Shown here: one piece after another, positions 7,874 to 17,489 of the stretch | Position numbering within the stretch: the stretch's first letter is position 1 | How the letters are laid out: each line of letters starts with the position of its first letter | Assembly: GCA_965662775.1 (NCBI GenBank) | Contig: CBFIIW010000016.1 | Coordinates: 7,641 to 71,640 of the forward strand | Direction: 5' to 3' | Source of the DNA: UBA7985 sp002690455 | GTDB taxonomy: Bacteria; Pseudomonadota; Alphaproteobacteria; UBA7985 | DNA length: 64,000 nt | Notes under the pieces: generated by a model | Told to the model about the DNA's origin: nothing | Seen by the model: the letters and a program-made list of their open reading frames with translations, nothing else | Database searches by the model: none | Program-made: the position numbers and the translations under genes

Positions 7874-10800
7874 ATGGATTTGAGTGAGTCGCGCTTTGAT
7901 AATTCGCTCGGTTTCTGGAGTGGTTGGCAGCGCTATGCCTTGGCGCTGGGCGCACTGATCTTTCTGTTTGCGCTGCTGTTCTGGGCTTTTGCTGAACTCA
8001 ATCGCCACAACAAGGATATCCAGACTGGGGGCAACAATTCGCCGTTTTGGCGGATCGGCGAAGTTGAAACTGCGCTGCTGCGTTACATCAACGCCGTCGA
8101 TCTGTACCGCTCGTTGGACCCGGACAGCTCCCCGGTTGCCGTTGTGGATTCCTATGAAGTCCTTCTCAGTCGTGTAGCGCTGTTTCAGAAGCCGGATACG
8201 ATGCGCGCTATTGCTGAGATTGATGGCGTCACCATTTCGCTCACCGCGCTCCATGGAGAGCTGATCAGTCTGCAGCCGCAGATGGAACTGTTGACCGAAA
8301 ACGGCCTGACTGGAGGACAGCTCAAAGCCATCCGTGAGACGATGAATGGCTATGCTTGGGAGTTCAGCGGCTATCCGCGCGAGGCCATGCAGGTGCAGGA
8401 GGGCCTGATCGCCGGGGTGCAGCGGAAGGTGCGAAATACCTACAACCTGCTCGCCGTGATCTTCCTCTTCATTGTTGGCACTGGCGGCATCATTGCTTTT
8501 TTCGTGTTTCGAGAGCGCAGTTTGGCGATCGAGACACAGAACTATCTGGCGACCGCAATCGAGACCATGCCTGACGCCTTCGCCCTGTATGATGCCGAAG
8601 ATCAACTGGTGCTCTCCAACCAGCGCTTTCGCCAGAACCACGGCCTGAGTGTCGAAGATGCGCAGGCGAGTCCGAGTTTCGGCGATCTGTTGGAACGGGA
8701 TCTCGATGCACAGCGCTTTCCCGCAGCTGGCGAAAACCCGCGCGCCTGGCTGAACAAGCGCATCAATCGCCACAACCATCCGTCAGCCCCGTTCGAAGAG
8801 CCATTTACGAAGGATCGATGGCTTCAGATTGCTGAGCGTCGCACCCGTCGGGGTGAGGTGGTCTCCATTGCGACGGACATCACCCAGCTCAAGCACCGGG
8901 AGTTGGAACTCGCGAGATCCAGCCTGCGCCTACAGCAGCTTGCCGAAGCGTCCTTCGACGGTATCGTGGTGGTCGAGGATGAAAAGATCACGCGCTTCAA
9001 CGACCACGTTGGCGATATTTTTGGCTGGAAGGCTACGGAGTTGCACGGCAAGCCGGTCGATATTCTGTTCGCCCCTGGCACCGACGCACTCTGGCAGCGG
9101 GCAAAGGATCAGGTAGCCCTTCGCTCCCGCGAGACGCTGGCACAGCACCGCGAGGGCCACCTGTTCAATGTCGAGCTGTCATCGCGCCGCATCACCTACG
9201 ACGATGGCCGTCTGGAAGTCGTATACTCCATTCGTGACATCACTGAGCGCAAGCAGGCGGAAGATGAGTTGCGTGCAGCAAAGGACGCCGCCGAGGCCGG
9301 TTCCCGGGCCAAGTCCGACTTCCTCGCTATGATGAGCCATGAAATCCGCACACCGATGAACGCGATCATGGGCATGACCACCATGCTGATGAAGTCCAAT
9401 CTAGACGACCAGCAAAGGGCCTATGCGACCACGGCACAGGACTCGGCTGAGGGTCTGCTGGTCATTCTCAACGACCTGCTCGACCTCTCTAAGCTCGAAG
9501 CCGGAAAATTTAGTCTTGAGATGGCCGACTTCGACCTGCCTGACCTGGCAAACGGAGTGATGGACCTGCTGGCACCGCACGCCAGTGAGAAGAAGCTCAA
9601 GGTTGAGGGCGATTGGCAGGGATTAGACCAGCGCCGGGTCAAAGGGGATCCGACCCGGGTTCGTCAAATTCTGCTCAACCTGCTTGGCAACGCGGTCAAG
9701 TTCACCGAGGCTGGCAGCGTAACCATGCGCATTAGTCAGGAGCCGCCCACGCCAGCAGGCCGGATCGGTACCTTCATCGAGGTGATCGACACTGGTATCG
9801 GGATCAGTCGAGAGCAGCAGCAGCGGCTGTTCAGTCCCTTCACACAGGCTGATGCAACTGTCAGCCGCCGGTTCGGCGGGACCGGGCTGGGGTTGGCCAT
9901 CTGCCGCCGTTTGGTGGAGGCAATGGGCGGAGAGATCGGTGTGTCATCGGAAGTCGGCAGGGGTTCGACGTTCTGGTTTCGGCTTGAATTCAATGCGACA
10001 GCCGGCGTGCCAGCCTTAGACGCTGAGGGCGTGGTCGATCTTGGAACTGACCAGATGTCTGAACAGGTGCCAGTCGCTGCGTCACCGGCTGCATCTGTGG
10101 CTGGCGAAGCGGCTGCAGCAGGGGAATATCGCATCCTTCTGGTCGAAGACAGCCCTACCAACCGCGCGGTTGTCGAAGCCTTCCTCCAAGATCTTCCGGT
10201 CCGGCTGGACATGGCGGAGAATGGCCAAGAAGGCGTGGAGAAAGCTGCAGCGCGTGTGTACGACTTGGTATTGATGGACATGGCCATGCCCGTTATAGAC
10301 GGGCTGACCGCAACCCGGCAGATCCGAAAGCTGGCGGGCCTTTACGGCAAAGTGCCGATCGTCGCTCTGACGGCTAATGCAATGGCCAGCGACCGGGAAG
10401 CGTGCCTTGCCGCCGGGATGAACGATTATCTCTCTAAACCGCTCAGTCTTTCTGGCCTGGTCGACAGCGTACGCCGCTGGCTCGCGTTGGAGGAGCCAGG
10501 GGTATCCACGACGGACTGTATGAATGAGAATGGCCGGACGGCATCTGAAACGGTAAAGGCCGCCGCAGCTCAGGCAGGGGCTAAGGTTCCAGCCGACGCC
10601 GATGGAGAGTCAGAAATCCCGATGGAAGCCAGTCGGCCTGCTGACGACGTGGGCTATGATTTGGAGATCCGGGCCAAGGCCGAACGCGCAATCGCGGCCA
10701 GTCCGGCCGCCGACACCGGCAGCGGTGCGGCGACCCGCGTTACCAATCTGCTGGATGCATCCGTTTTGGCGCAATTGCAGACCGACACCGGCGAAGATGT

Positions 10801-11110
10801 CTTGAAAATGCTGGTGACAGCATTTCTTGAGGAGCTGGAAGGCCGCCTGACAACCGTTCAGGATCTGTGCGCGTCAGAACGCTGGGCTGACTTGCGCCAT
10901 GAGGCGCACACTATCAAGGGATCGTCGGCAACCTTTGGCGCAGCAGCACTGTCGCAGGCGGCAAAACGAATCGAAGTCGCTTGTGATCAAGGCCAGGCCG
11001 ACGCCATAAAGAAAGATATTGATGATTTTCCCGCGCTTGCAGGAAAAACCCGGACAGCACTGGTTAAGGCGCTGAAACTTAAGCTTTCTCGTGGGCAAGC
11101 GGCCGCGTAA
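7874..11110 (+). CDS. Hybrid sensor histidine kinase with PAS, REC and Hpt domains
   Basis: This is a 1078-residue membrane sensor. In order it shows a transmembrane helix (about 17-37), a periplasmic region, and a second helix (about 190-212). A PAS-like domain follows (IETMPDAFALYDAEDQLV), then a second PAS domain (LAEASFDGIVVVEDEKITRFN). Next come HisKA with FLAMMSHEIRTPMN (phospho-acceptor H489), an HATPase with VIDTGIGIS and GGTGLGLAI, a receiver domain with D802 (VLMDMAMPVIDG), and a C-terminal Hpt with H1012 (HEAHTIKGSSATFGA). This is an ArcB/BarA-type internal phosphorelay. No response regulator is encoded beside it, so the output partner is elsewhere. ATG at 7874 is chosen over an upstream extension because it directly precedes the first membrane helix. 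The signal is unknown. Confidence 0.93.
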   Translation: MDLSESRFDNSLGFWSGWQRYALALGALIFLFALLFWAFAELNRHNKDIQTGGNNSPFWRIGEVETALLRYINAVDLYRSLDPDSSPVAVVDSYEVLLSRVALFQKPDTMRAIAEIDGVTISLTALHGELISLQPQMELLTENGLTGGQLKAIRETMNGYAWEFSGYPREAMQVQEGLIAGVQRKVRNTYNLLAVIFLFIVGTGGIIAFFVFRERSLAIETQNYLATAIETMPDAFALYDAEDQLVLSNQRFRQNHGLSVEDAQASPSFGDLLERDLDAQRFPAAGENPRAWLNKRINRHNHPSAPFEEPFTKDRWLQIAERRTRRGEVVSIATDITQLKHRELELARSSLRLQQLAEASFDGIVVVEDEKITRFNDHVGDIFGWKATELHGKPVDILFAPGTDALWQRAKDQVALRSRETLAQHREGHLFNVELSSRRITYDDGRLEVVYSIRDITERKQAEDELRAAKDAAEAGSRAKSDFLAMMSHEIRTPMNAIMGMTTMLMKSNLDDQQRAYATTAQDSAEGLLVILNDLLDLSKLEAGKFSLEMADFDLPDLANGVMDLLAPHASEKKLKVEGDWQGLDQRRVKGDPTRVRQILLNLLGNAVKFTEAGSVTMRISQEPPTPAGRIGTFIEVIDTGIGISREQQQRLFSPFTQADATVSRRFGGTGLGLAICRRLVEAMGGEIGVSSEVGRGSTFWFRLEFNATAGVPALDAEGVVDLGTDQMSEQVPVAASPAASVAGEAAAAGEYRILLVEDSPTNRAVVEAFLQDLPVRLDMAENGQEGVEKAAARVYDLVLMDMAMPVIDGLTATRQIRKLAGLYGKVPIVALTANAMASDREACLAAGMNDYLSKPLSLSGLVDSVRRWLALEEPGVSTTDCMNENGRTASETVKAAAAQAGAKVPADADGESEIPMEASRPADDVGYDLEIRAKAERAIAASPAADTGSGAATRVTNLLDASVLAQLQTDTGEDVLKMLVTAFLEELEGRLTTVQDLCASERWADLRHEAHTIKGSSATFGAAALSQAAKRIEVACDQGQADAIKKDIDDFPALAGKTRTALVKALKLKLSRGQAAA

Positions 11111-11262
11111 TCCTGCGGTGCTGTCGCGGTTTTGGCATCACATGACGGAAAATCAACGGCTTTACTTCATTTAGTTCGTCACCACTTCACTACCTGATCC
11201 CGAGTAAGATCGCGACGCGCCAGGCATGGCCAGCTCGCCGTCGTCAGACCTCGACACACAGA

Positions 11263-11946
11263 ATGGGGCCGAAAATCATGGCACCGCACGAGAGCGCAGC
11301 ATTTTTTGACGCAGACCGCGACCAGGTCGAGGAGACCGGTGAAGTCGTATCGCCCGACAACGTGGTTCCGATCAAAGGCCCGGAACAGCCGAACCGAACA
11401 GAAGCCGAGGCAGCGGTAAAGACGCTGATTGCCTACACTGGCGAAGACGCAGAACGCCCCGGGGTGATTGAGACCCCCAAACGCGTTGTCAAAGCCTTCG
11501 ACGAATGGTTTGGCGGCTACCAGATCGACGCCGATACACTGCTGTCCAAGACCTTCGATGAGGTTGAGGGCTATCAGGACATGGTGCTGTTGCGCGATGT
11601 TCCATTTCACAGCCACTGTGAACATCATATGGCACCGATCGTTGGCAAGGCGCACGTTGCTTATATGCCACGCGGCCGGGTCGTCGGAATCTCCAAGCTG
11701 GCGCGCGTGGTCGATGCTTTCGCTCGCCGGTTCCAGATTCAGGAGCGGATGACCCAAGAGGTTGCGCAGACCATTGATCGCGTCCTGCAGCCCGCCGGGG
11801 TCGCCGTTGTAATCGAAGCAGAACATCACTGCATGACCACGCGAGGGATCCATACTCACGGAACCGTCATGCACACCAAGCACCTCTCTGGCGTGTTTCT
11901 CGAAGACCCTAACCTGCGTCGAGAGTTCTTTGACGCTCTGAGATAA
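11263..11946 (+). CDS. folE: GTP cyclohydrolase I
   Basis: This is a 227-residue FolE-type enzyme that converts GTP to 7,8-dihydroneopterin triphosphate, the entry to folate synthesis. Zinc ligands C119 and H122 (HSHCEHHMAPI) and C190 (EAEHHCMTTRG) are all present, as is GKAHVAYMPRGRVVGISKLAR. The first roughly 45 residues are a variable acidic extension, and ATG at 11278 is an alternative start. It stands alone between the histidine kinase and trkH. The later pathway gene folB lies about 18 kb away on the other strand. Confidence 0.95.
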   Translation: MGPKIMAPHESAAFFDADRDQVEETGEVVSPDNVVPIKGPEQPNRTEAEAAVKTLIAYTGEDAERPGVIETPKRVVKAFDEWFGGYQIDADTLLSKTFDEVEGYQDMVLLRDVPFHSHCEHHMAPIVGKAHVAYMPRGRVVGISKLARVVDAFARRFQIQERMTQEVAQTIDRVLQPAGVAVVIEAEHHCMTTRGIHTHGTVMHTKHLSGVFLEDPNLRREFFDALR

Positions 11947-12010
11947 GGTTGCTCTGTTAGTGAAGCAGATTTAAGCTCTCAGGCTGGAAAAACGGCCCGG
12001 GAGCGAGCCT

Positions 12011-13456
12011 TTGGATCTCCGATCTGTCGCGAACCTTGTCGGCTATCTGCTCGGCATTCTCGCGGTCGCCATGTTGATTCCAGCAGCCTATGAAGCGCTG
12101 CTCGGCAACCCAGCCTGGCGAGCCTTCGTGGTATCCGCTGCGATAACAGGCTTTGCGGGCCTCACGCTTAGCCTCACCACCCGAACCAAGGTGCCGGTGT
12201 TTACCGTCCGACACGCATTTGTTTTCACGACCGTGGCATGGGCGCTTGTGTGCCTGTTTGGGGCGCTGCCGTTTGTGCTGGGTGATCTCGATCTGAGCCT
12301 GGCCGAAGCCGTTTTTGAGTCGACGTCCGGGATCACCACCACTGGCTCAACCGTCATGACGGGCCTCGATCTGCTGTCCCCCGGCTTTCTGCTGTGGCGG
12401 GCCTTGCTGCAATGGCTGGGTGGCGTCGGGGTTGTTGTTACTGCCATGAGCCTGCTGCCCGTCCTGCAGATCGGTGGCATGCAACTGTTCCAAACTGAGT
12501 CCTTCGAGCAAACAGAAAAGCTGCTGCCGCGCGCGGGCGAATTGGCCTTCAAGATTGTGCAGGTCTATCTTGTGCTGACTGGGATTGCGGCGATCACCTA
12601 CTTCCTGCTTGGGATGGGACCGCTCGACGCCATCCTGCACGCCATGACCTCGATCGCCACGGGTGGGTTCAGCACCCATGACAGCAGCTTTGCATTCTTT
12701 GACAGTCCGGCAATAGAGGGCGCAGCGATCCTGTTCATGATCCTGGGATCGATCCCATTTCTGCTGTTCATCCGCCTCTCTCAACGAGACGCCACTGCCT
12801 TGCGCGGTGACAGCCAAGTCTGGACGTTTTTGGCGCTGGTGGCGACCGGGGTTGGGCTGCTGACGGTTTGGCAAATCACGTCATCGACCGCGCCTTGGCC
12901 GGAGGCGCTGCGCCACGCGGCCTTCAACACCACGTCAATTATCACGGGCACAGGCTACGCGAGCAGCGACTATTCCGCCTGGGGGGCTTTCCCTCAGGCA
13001 CTGCTGTTGGTCGCTATGTTCGTTGGGGGTTGTGCCGGTTCTACCTCCTGCGGGATCAAGGTATTTCGCTTTCAGGTGCTTTACGTGACGTCGGTTGCGC
13101 AGGTACGACGGCTGGCCGAACCACGTCGGGTGCGCGTGACATACTACAACGGTAAACCGTTGACCGATGAAGTTGCAGAGTCGGTGCAAGTGTTCTTCTT
13201 TTTGTTCATCTTGACGTTTGCCGGGCTGGCCGCTGCGCTGGGCTTCATGGGGTTGGATATGGTTACGGCGATTTCTTCTGCCGCTACAGCCGTGGCTAAT
13301 GTCGGTCCTGGGCTCGGACCTGTGGTTGGTCCATCGTCCACCTTTGCCGGGTTGCCTGAGGGCGCAAAGTGGCTGATGTCCGCAGGAATGCTGCTGGGGC
13401 GGCTTGAGTTGTTCACCGTGTTGGTGCTGCTGGTGCCGAGCTTCTGGCGTGAATAG
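12011..13456 (+). CDS. trkH: Trk system potassium uptake protein TrkH
   Basis: This is a 481-residue integral membrane K+ transporter subunit with about ten hydrophobic segments. The pore-like loops STSGITTTGSTVM, MTSIATGGFSTHD, NTTSIITGTGYASSD and ATAVANVGPGLG are the four selectivity-filter repeats of the Trk/Ktr/HKT family. The start is TTG at 12011 with GGGAG at 11999-12003, 7 bases upstream. The regulatory NAD-binding subunit TrkA is not in the window. Confidence 0.94.
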   Translation: MDLRSVANLVGYLLGILAVAMLIPAAYEALLGNPAWRAFVVSAAITGFAGLTLSLTTRTKVPVFTVRHAFVFTTVAWALVCLFGALPFVLGDLDLSLAEAVFESTSGITTTGSTVMTGLDLLSPGFLLWRALLQWLGGVGVVVTAMSLLPVLQIGGMQLFQTESFEQTEKLLPRAGELAFKIVQVYLVLTGIAAITYFLLGMGPLDAILHAMTSIATGGFSTHDSSFAFFDSPAIEGAAILFMILGSIPFLLFIRLSQRDATALRGDSQVWTFLALVATGVGLLTVWQITSSTAPWPEALRHAAFNTTSIITGTGYASSDYSAWGAFPQALLLVAMFVGGCAGSTSCGIKVFRFQVLYVTSVAQVRRLAEPRRVRVTYYNGKPLTDEVAESVQVFFFLFILTFAGLAAALGFMGLDMVTAISSAATAVANVGPGLGPVVGPSSTFAGLPEGAKWLMSAGMLLGRLELFTVLVLLVPSFWRE

Positions 13457-13510
13457 CTGAAGCCGCGCTGGTGCCGAGCCCCCGATAATGCTGGAAATTA
13501 TTCCCGAGCC

Positions 13511-14446
13511 CTATTGCCGCGTTACGTCGAGATCTTCTGGTGTAAAGGCGTAGGTGGTGTTGCAAAATTCGCATGTTGAGCTCACCCGCCCATCCACAAA
13601 ACAATCGGCCAGTTCATCCGCGCTGAGCGACAGCAGCACGGTGCGCAGTCGATCTTCTGAGCATTGGCAGGCATGGCGAAGGTGCTGGGTCGTTGTCACC
13701 CGCACACCGTCCTCGTGGAACAGGCGGTAGAGCAGCGTTTCACCTTCAAGCGTCGGGTCAGTCAATTCCCCCGGACGGACCGAGCCAAGAAAAGCCAAAG
13801 CCCGGTTCCAGGCCTCAGACGCAGCATCGCTGTCAGCGACCTCGCCCTGGCCGCCAATTTCCGGTAGCCGCTGCGCCAGAATAGCACCCGCTCGCCAGCG
13901 GCCCTCTCTGTCGACATCGGCGGCGGTCCGCACCGCCATGTCGACCTGATCGGACTGGGCGAAATAGTGCTCGATGCACTCAGCGAGATTACTGCCATCC
14001 AGGTCCACGATACCCTGATAGCGCTCCGCGTACTGTCCCTGATCAACCGTGAAGGCGATGTAGCCCTTGCCAAGCAGGGAACGGAAGTCGTGCATGCTCA
14101 GGTCCGCGTAGCGCGCCTCATCGTACTGCACGTAACCGCGCAGAGCGCCGTCGGTGGTGACATCTGCGACCAGCATCTGCACCGGTCCGTCCGACTGAGT
14201 CTGCAGGATCAGCTTGCCGTCGAATTTGAGCGACGATGCCATCGCCGCGGCGAGCGCAGAGGCCTCGGCCAGCAGGGCGGCGACGGGAGTCGGGTACTGG
14301 TGCGTTTCTACGATAGTTTGCACCGTGTCTCCCATCCGCACGAGTCGGCCAGAGATATCAGTACCGTGCACCATGTAGGGCAGCGCAATATTGTCTCCGC
14401 CCACAGGTGCGGCCCCTGTTGTGCTGCTCAGTTCAATCGATGCCAT
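13511..14446 (-). CDS. hslO: Redox-regulated chaperone Hsp33
   Basis: This 311-residue holdase chaperone is switched on by oxidative unfolding. The redox zinc centre is intact: C260 and C262 (CQC) and C292 and C295 (CEFC). In reduced protein they bind zinc, and they form disulfides under oxidative stress. It is the last gene of an argD-argF-hslO operon, a known alphaproteobacterial order, and starts 15 bp after the argF stop. Confidence 0.96.
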   Translation of the reverse strand: MASIELSSTTGAAPVGGDNIALPYMVHGTDISGRLVRMGDTVQTIVETHQYPTPVAALLAEASALAAAMASSLKFDGKLILQTQSDGPVQMLVADVTTDGALRGYVQYDEARYADLSMHDFRSLLGKGYIAFTVDQGQYAERYQGIVDLDGSNLAECIEHYFAQSDQVDMAVRTAADVDREGRWRAGAILAQRLPEIGGQGEVADSDAASEAWNRALAFLGSVRPGELTDPTLEGETLLYRLFHEDGVRVTTTQHLRHACQCSEDRLRTVLLSLSADELADCFVDGRVSSTCEFCNTTYAFTPEDLDVTRQ

Positions 14447-14461
14447 GCTTAGCCTTCCACC

Positions 14462-15370
14462 TCAGGACAGTGCGCCGAGGCACCAGGCCAAAACGGCTTT
14501 CTGTGCGTGGAGGCGGTTTTCAGCCTCATCAAAAACCACCGACTGAGGACCGTCCATGACGCTGTTGGTGACTTCTTCGTTACGATGAGCAGGCAGACAG
14601 TGCAGAAACAGAGCGTCTTTGTCCGCAAGGCTCATCAGGCGATCGTTTACCTGAAACGGTGCCAGCAGATTGTGTCGGTTGGCCGCGTCCTTGTCGCCCA
14701 TACTGACCCAAGTGTCCGCGAAGACAGCATCGGCACCGGCAACGGCGTCGTCGGCATTGTCGGTCAGAGTCACAACCCCGTCACCGGCCCAGGCCACAGT
14801 CTCCGGCGGTGGTGACAGTTCGTTCGGTGTGCCGACGCGGACGTGGAAATCGAACTGCTTCGCGGCTTCGATCAGCGACACGGCGACATTGTTGCCGTCG
14901 CCGACCCAAGCCAGCGTTGATCCCGCAATGTCGCCCTTGTGCTCCTCGTAGGTCATAACATCGGCCATGAGTTGGCAGGGGTGGGAGCGGTCGGTCAGAC
15001 CATTGATTACCGGCACAGTCGCATGCTCGGCTAGACCCATGAGCAAGTCGTGTGAGAAGCAACGGATCATGATGGCGTCGACGTAGCGCGAAAGCACTTT
15101 GGCTGTGTCGTGAATGCTCTCCCCGCGGCCAATTTGCATATCACCGGCGTTGAGCACCACGGCATCCCCACCAAGTTGTCGGATTGCACATTCGAAGGAA
15201 ACGCGGGTGCGTGTCGACGGCTTTTCGAAGATCATGGCGAGGGTTTTTCCGGCAAGTGGGCGCGCCTCGTTACCCGCGCGGCGGGCCGCTTTCAGGGCCT
15301 TTGCGCCGTCGATGATTGCTCTCAGATCACGCGGTTGAACGTCCTTCAGGTCGAGAAAGTGCCGGGTCAT
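14462..15370 (-). CDS. argF: Ornithine carbamoyltransferase
   Basis: This is a 302-residue enzyme that makes citrulline from ornithine and carbamoyl phosphate in arginine synthesis. The carbamoyl-phosphate loop STRTRVSFE (residues 52-60), HPCQLMADVMT, the ornithine-binding DTWVSMGD segment and the HCLPAHR motif near the C-terminus are all present. It lies 25 bp downstream of argD, which supplies an earlier pathway step. Confidence 0.97.
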   Translation of the reverse strand: MTRHFLDLKDVQPRDLRAIIDGAKALKAARRAGNEARPLAGKTLAMIFEKPSTRTRVSFECAIRQLGGDAVVLNAGDMQIGRGESIHDTAKVLSRYVDAIMIRCFSHDLLMGLAEHATVPVINGLTDRSHPCQLMADVMTYEEHKGDIAGSTLAWVGDGNNVAVSLIEAAKQFDFHVRVGTPNELSPPPETVAWAGDGVVTLTDNADDAVAGADAVFADTWVSMGDKDAANRHNLLAPFQVNDRLMSLADKDALFLHCLPAHRNEEVTNSVMDGPQSVVFDEAENRLHAQKAVLAWCLGALS

Positions 15371-15395
15371 TCGGTCGTGCCTCCGTCTCTTCGGG

Positions 15396-16604
15396 TCAGG
15401 TAGTCAAATCGCGGGCAACGGCGTCAAAGGCAGCCAACGCGCGGTCAATTTCTTCGTTGGTGACCACCAGCGGTGGCAGAATGCGGATGACGTTCTGACC
15501 TGCTGGAACGGTCAGCAGGTTGTGATCGTCACGCAAGCGCGCAACCAAGTCGCCCGCAGCGAAGGGCTCAGCGACCTTCAACCCCTGCATCAGTCCAGCC
15601 CCCCGGTGCAATTCGTAGACGGTAGGATGGACAGCAACGACTGCGCCCAGTCCGTCCCAGAGGTGCATTGAGCGCGAATAAACGCCGTCGAGGAAGCCTG
15701 GTTGGAGGAGGACATCAACAACCGCACAGCCGACCCGGCTGGCCAGCGGATTACCGCCATAGGTGGTGCCATGGGTGCCCGCACTGATCCCGGCCATAGC
15801 TTCGCCCGTACCCATGAAGCAACCCAGTGGGAAGCCCCCGCCAATGCCTTTGGCGACGGCGATAAGATCAGGGTCGGCGGCACCATTGGCCCATTCATGT
15901 GCGAACAACCGCCCGGTTCGACCCATGCCGCACTGGACTTCGTCGTAAATCAGCAGCAGCCCGAATTCGTCACAGACTTGGCGCAGCTCGCGCAGGTAAT
16001 CGAGGCTGGCGGGGGTAATGCCCCCTTCTCCCTGAATAGGTTCGATCAGAATGCCGGCAGTTTCATCGGTGATCGCGGCCCGGGTTTCGTTGAGGTTGTT
16101 GAAGGCAACATGATCGAAGCCATCGACTGCCGGTCCAAAGCCGTCGAGGTGCTTGGGATTGTTGGCCGCGGCGATGGTCGCCAATGTCCGGCCATGGAAG
16201 GCGTTAATGGCTGAGATGATGCGGTACTTCTGGGGATTGCCACGCACGTGGTGATACCGGCGCGCGGCCTTGAAACAGCCCTCTAGCGCTTCCGCCCCTG
16301 AATTGCAGAAGAAAACCAGTTCAGCGAAGGAATGGGCAACTAGCTTCTCCGCTAGTGTCCGCTGGTGGGGAATTTCATACAGGTTCGAGGTGTGCCAGAG
16401 CTTTCCAGCCTGATCCTGCAGAGCATCGACCAACGCCGGATGGGCGTGTCCCAACGCGTTGACAGCAATCCCCGATGCGAAGTCGAGGTAGGCCTCGCCC
16501 GCGGCCGTATACAGCCAGCAGCCTTCACCGCGCTCAAAGGCCAGTGGCGCGCGGCCATAGGTCGGGGCGATATAGGGCGAGGGCGATAGGGTGCCGTCGG
16601 GCAT
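15396..16604 (-). CDS. argD: Acetylornithine aminotransferase
   Basis: This is a 402-residue class-III PLP aminotransferase. The PLP lysine is K252 in AVAKGIGGGFPLG, and the DEVQCGMGRTG motif supplies the aspartate that contacts the pyridine nitrogen. The HGTTYGGNPLASRV segment follows. Genome context (argF next) supports acetylornithine as main substrate, and the same enzyme may serve as succinyl-diaminopimelate aminotransferase (DapC), since dapD and dapE are nearby. The upstream region carries a short leader ORF and a terminator-like hairpin described separately. Confidence 0.95.
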   Translation of the reverse strand: MPDGTLSPSPYIAPTYGRAPLAFERGEGCWLYTAAGEAYLDFASGIAVNALGHAHPALVDALQDQAGKLWHTSNLYEIPHQRTLAEKLVAHSFAELVFFCNSGAEALEGCFKAARRYHHVRGNPQKYRIISAINAFHGRTLATIAAANNPKHLDGFGPAVDGFDHVAFNNLNETRAAITDETAGILIEPIQGEGGITPASLDYLRELRQVCDEFGLLLIYDEVQCGMGRTGRLFAHEWANGAADPDLIAVAKGIGGGFPLGCFMGTGEAMAGISAGTHGTTYGGNPLASRVGCAVVDVLLQPGFLDGVYSRSMHLWDGLGAVVAVHPTVYELHRGAGLMQGLKVAEPFAAGDLVARLRDDHNLLTVPAGQNVIRILPPLVVTNEEIDRALAAFDAVARDLTT

Positions 16605-16616
16605 GTCTTGGGCCTT

Positions 16617-16679
16617 TCACAAGCGACTGCGGGGGCGTAAAAAAGAAACTCCCGCTGCGTGGACAGCGGGAGAATCCAT
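16617..16679 (-). promoter_or_regulatory. Possible argD leader peptide ORF
   Basis: On the minus strand an ATG at 16679 opens a 20-codon ORF ending in TGA at 16617-16619, 13 bases before argD. It encodes MDSPAVHAAGVSFLRPRSRL and runs through the terminator-like hairpin. Its end has three arginine codons within five codons. A TTGACA hexamer lies at 16712-16717, which would place the transcript start only a few bases before this ATG. The role is inference: a leader translated during attenuation of the arginine operon. Confidence 0.35.
16639..16672 (-). terminator. Terminator-like hairpin upstream of argD
   Basis: Two perfect 9-base arms, CTCCCGCTG (16649-16657) and CAGCGGGAG (16664-16672), enclose a 6-base loop. 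On the minus strand the stem is followed by TTTCTTTTTT, a classical intrinsic terminator. It lies between the divergent recX and argD starts and points into argD, so it would stop argD transcription before the gene begins unless it is regulated. Confidence 0.7.
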
Positions 16680-16692
16680 TAATTTCAACGTT

Positions 16693-17409
16693 GTGCTGAG
16701 CCCCCCGCCTTTGTCAAGCGATGACCCCTCTGCAGATTTCGATCCCGACTATGCGTTGGCGCATGCGAGTGAGCCGGGTGAAGCAGGTGAGGCACGGCCG
16801 CACCGTGGCGGGCGAAACAGCCGGCGACAGCCCCGGAAGCCCCGCAAGATCACGCCGGATTATCTCCGCCGGGTCGCCTTGCACTACCTCGACCGATACA
16901 GTGCGACCGAGGCCTCTCTGCGAGCAGTGCTGCACCGACGCATCCGCAAGTCCGCCACTCTGCACGAACCCGACCCGGAAATTCCAGCATGGGTCGACGC
17001 TCTGCTCAAAGATATGAAGCGGCTGGGCTTCATCAACGATGACGCCTTTGCCCAGACCCGCGCCGTTTCTTTGCACCGCAGTGGTAAATCGGCTAGGGCG
17101 ATCCGCCAGACGTTGGTGGGCAAAGGCATCCGTGGTGAGGCGCTCGATCGCGCTATGGCTGCGGCAGCGGACGAACTCGGCCTAGGCGAAGACACACGAG
17201 CCATGGATCGGCGGGCGGGCATGGACTTTGCCAGACGGCGGCGCTTGGGGGTCTTCAATCCTTTGACAGAGCAACGGGCCGAGCGGCGGGAAAAGGATAT
17301 GGCTGCACTAGCGCGGCGCGGCTTCAGTTATGATATCTGCACGGCTGTGGTGGATGCGCATGACGAGGATGATCTGCGCGACCGGCTGGATATTGATCTA
17401 GATTTCTAA
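16693..17409 (+). CDS. recX: Regulatory protein RecX
   Basis: The protein has the RecX pattern of repeated three-helix units: ALHYLDRYSATEASLRAVLHR near residue 57, KDMKRLGFINDDAFAQTRAVS, then GIRGEALDRAM. RecX binds RecA filaments and modulates recombinase activity. The GTG at 16693 is the best available start, giving 238 residues. The roughly 50 residues before the first helix are low in conservation and rich in Arg and Gly, so a later start is possible. The start lies divergent from argD and close to its putative promoter. Confidence 0.82.
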   Translation: MLSPPPLSSDDPSADFDPDYALAHASEPGEAGEARPHRGGRNSRRQPRKPRKITPDYLRRVALHYLDRYSATEASLRAVLHRRIRKSATLHEPDPEIPAWVDALLKDMKRLGFINDDAFAQTRAVSLHRSGKSARAIRQTLVGKGIRGEALDRAMAAAADELGLGEDTRAMDRRAGMDFARRRRLGVFNPLTEQRAERREKDMAALARRGFSYDICTAVVDAHDEDDLRDRLDIDLDF

Positions 17410-17489
17410 GTTTCGGGTTCGGGTTCTCGTTCTTGTTTGGGCCACTCAACCAGCGGTGCGCTGGCTTACTGCGATAAGGCAGAGTGGCG

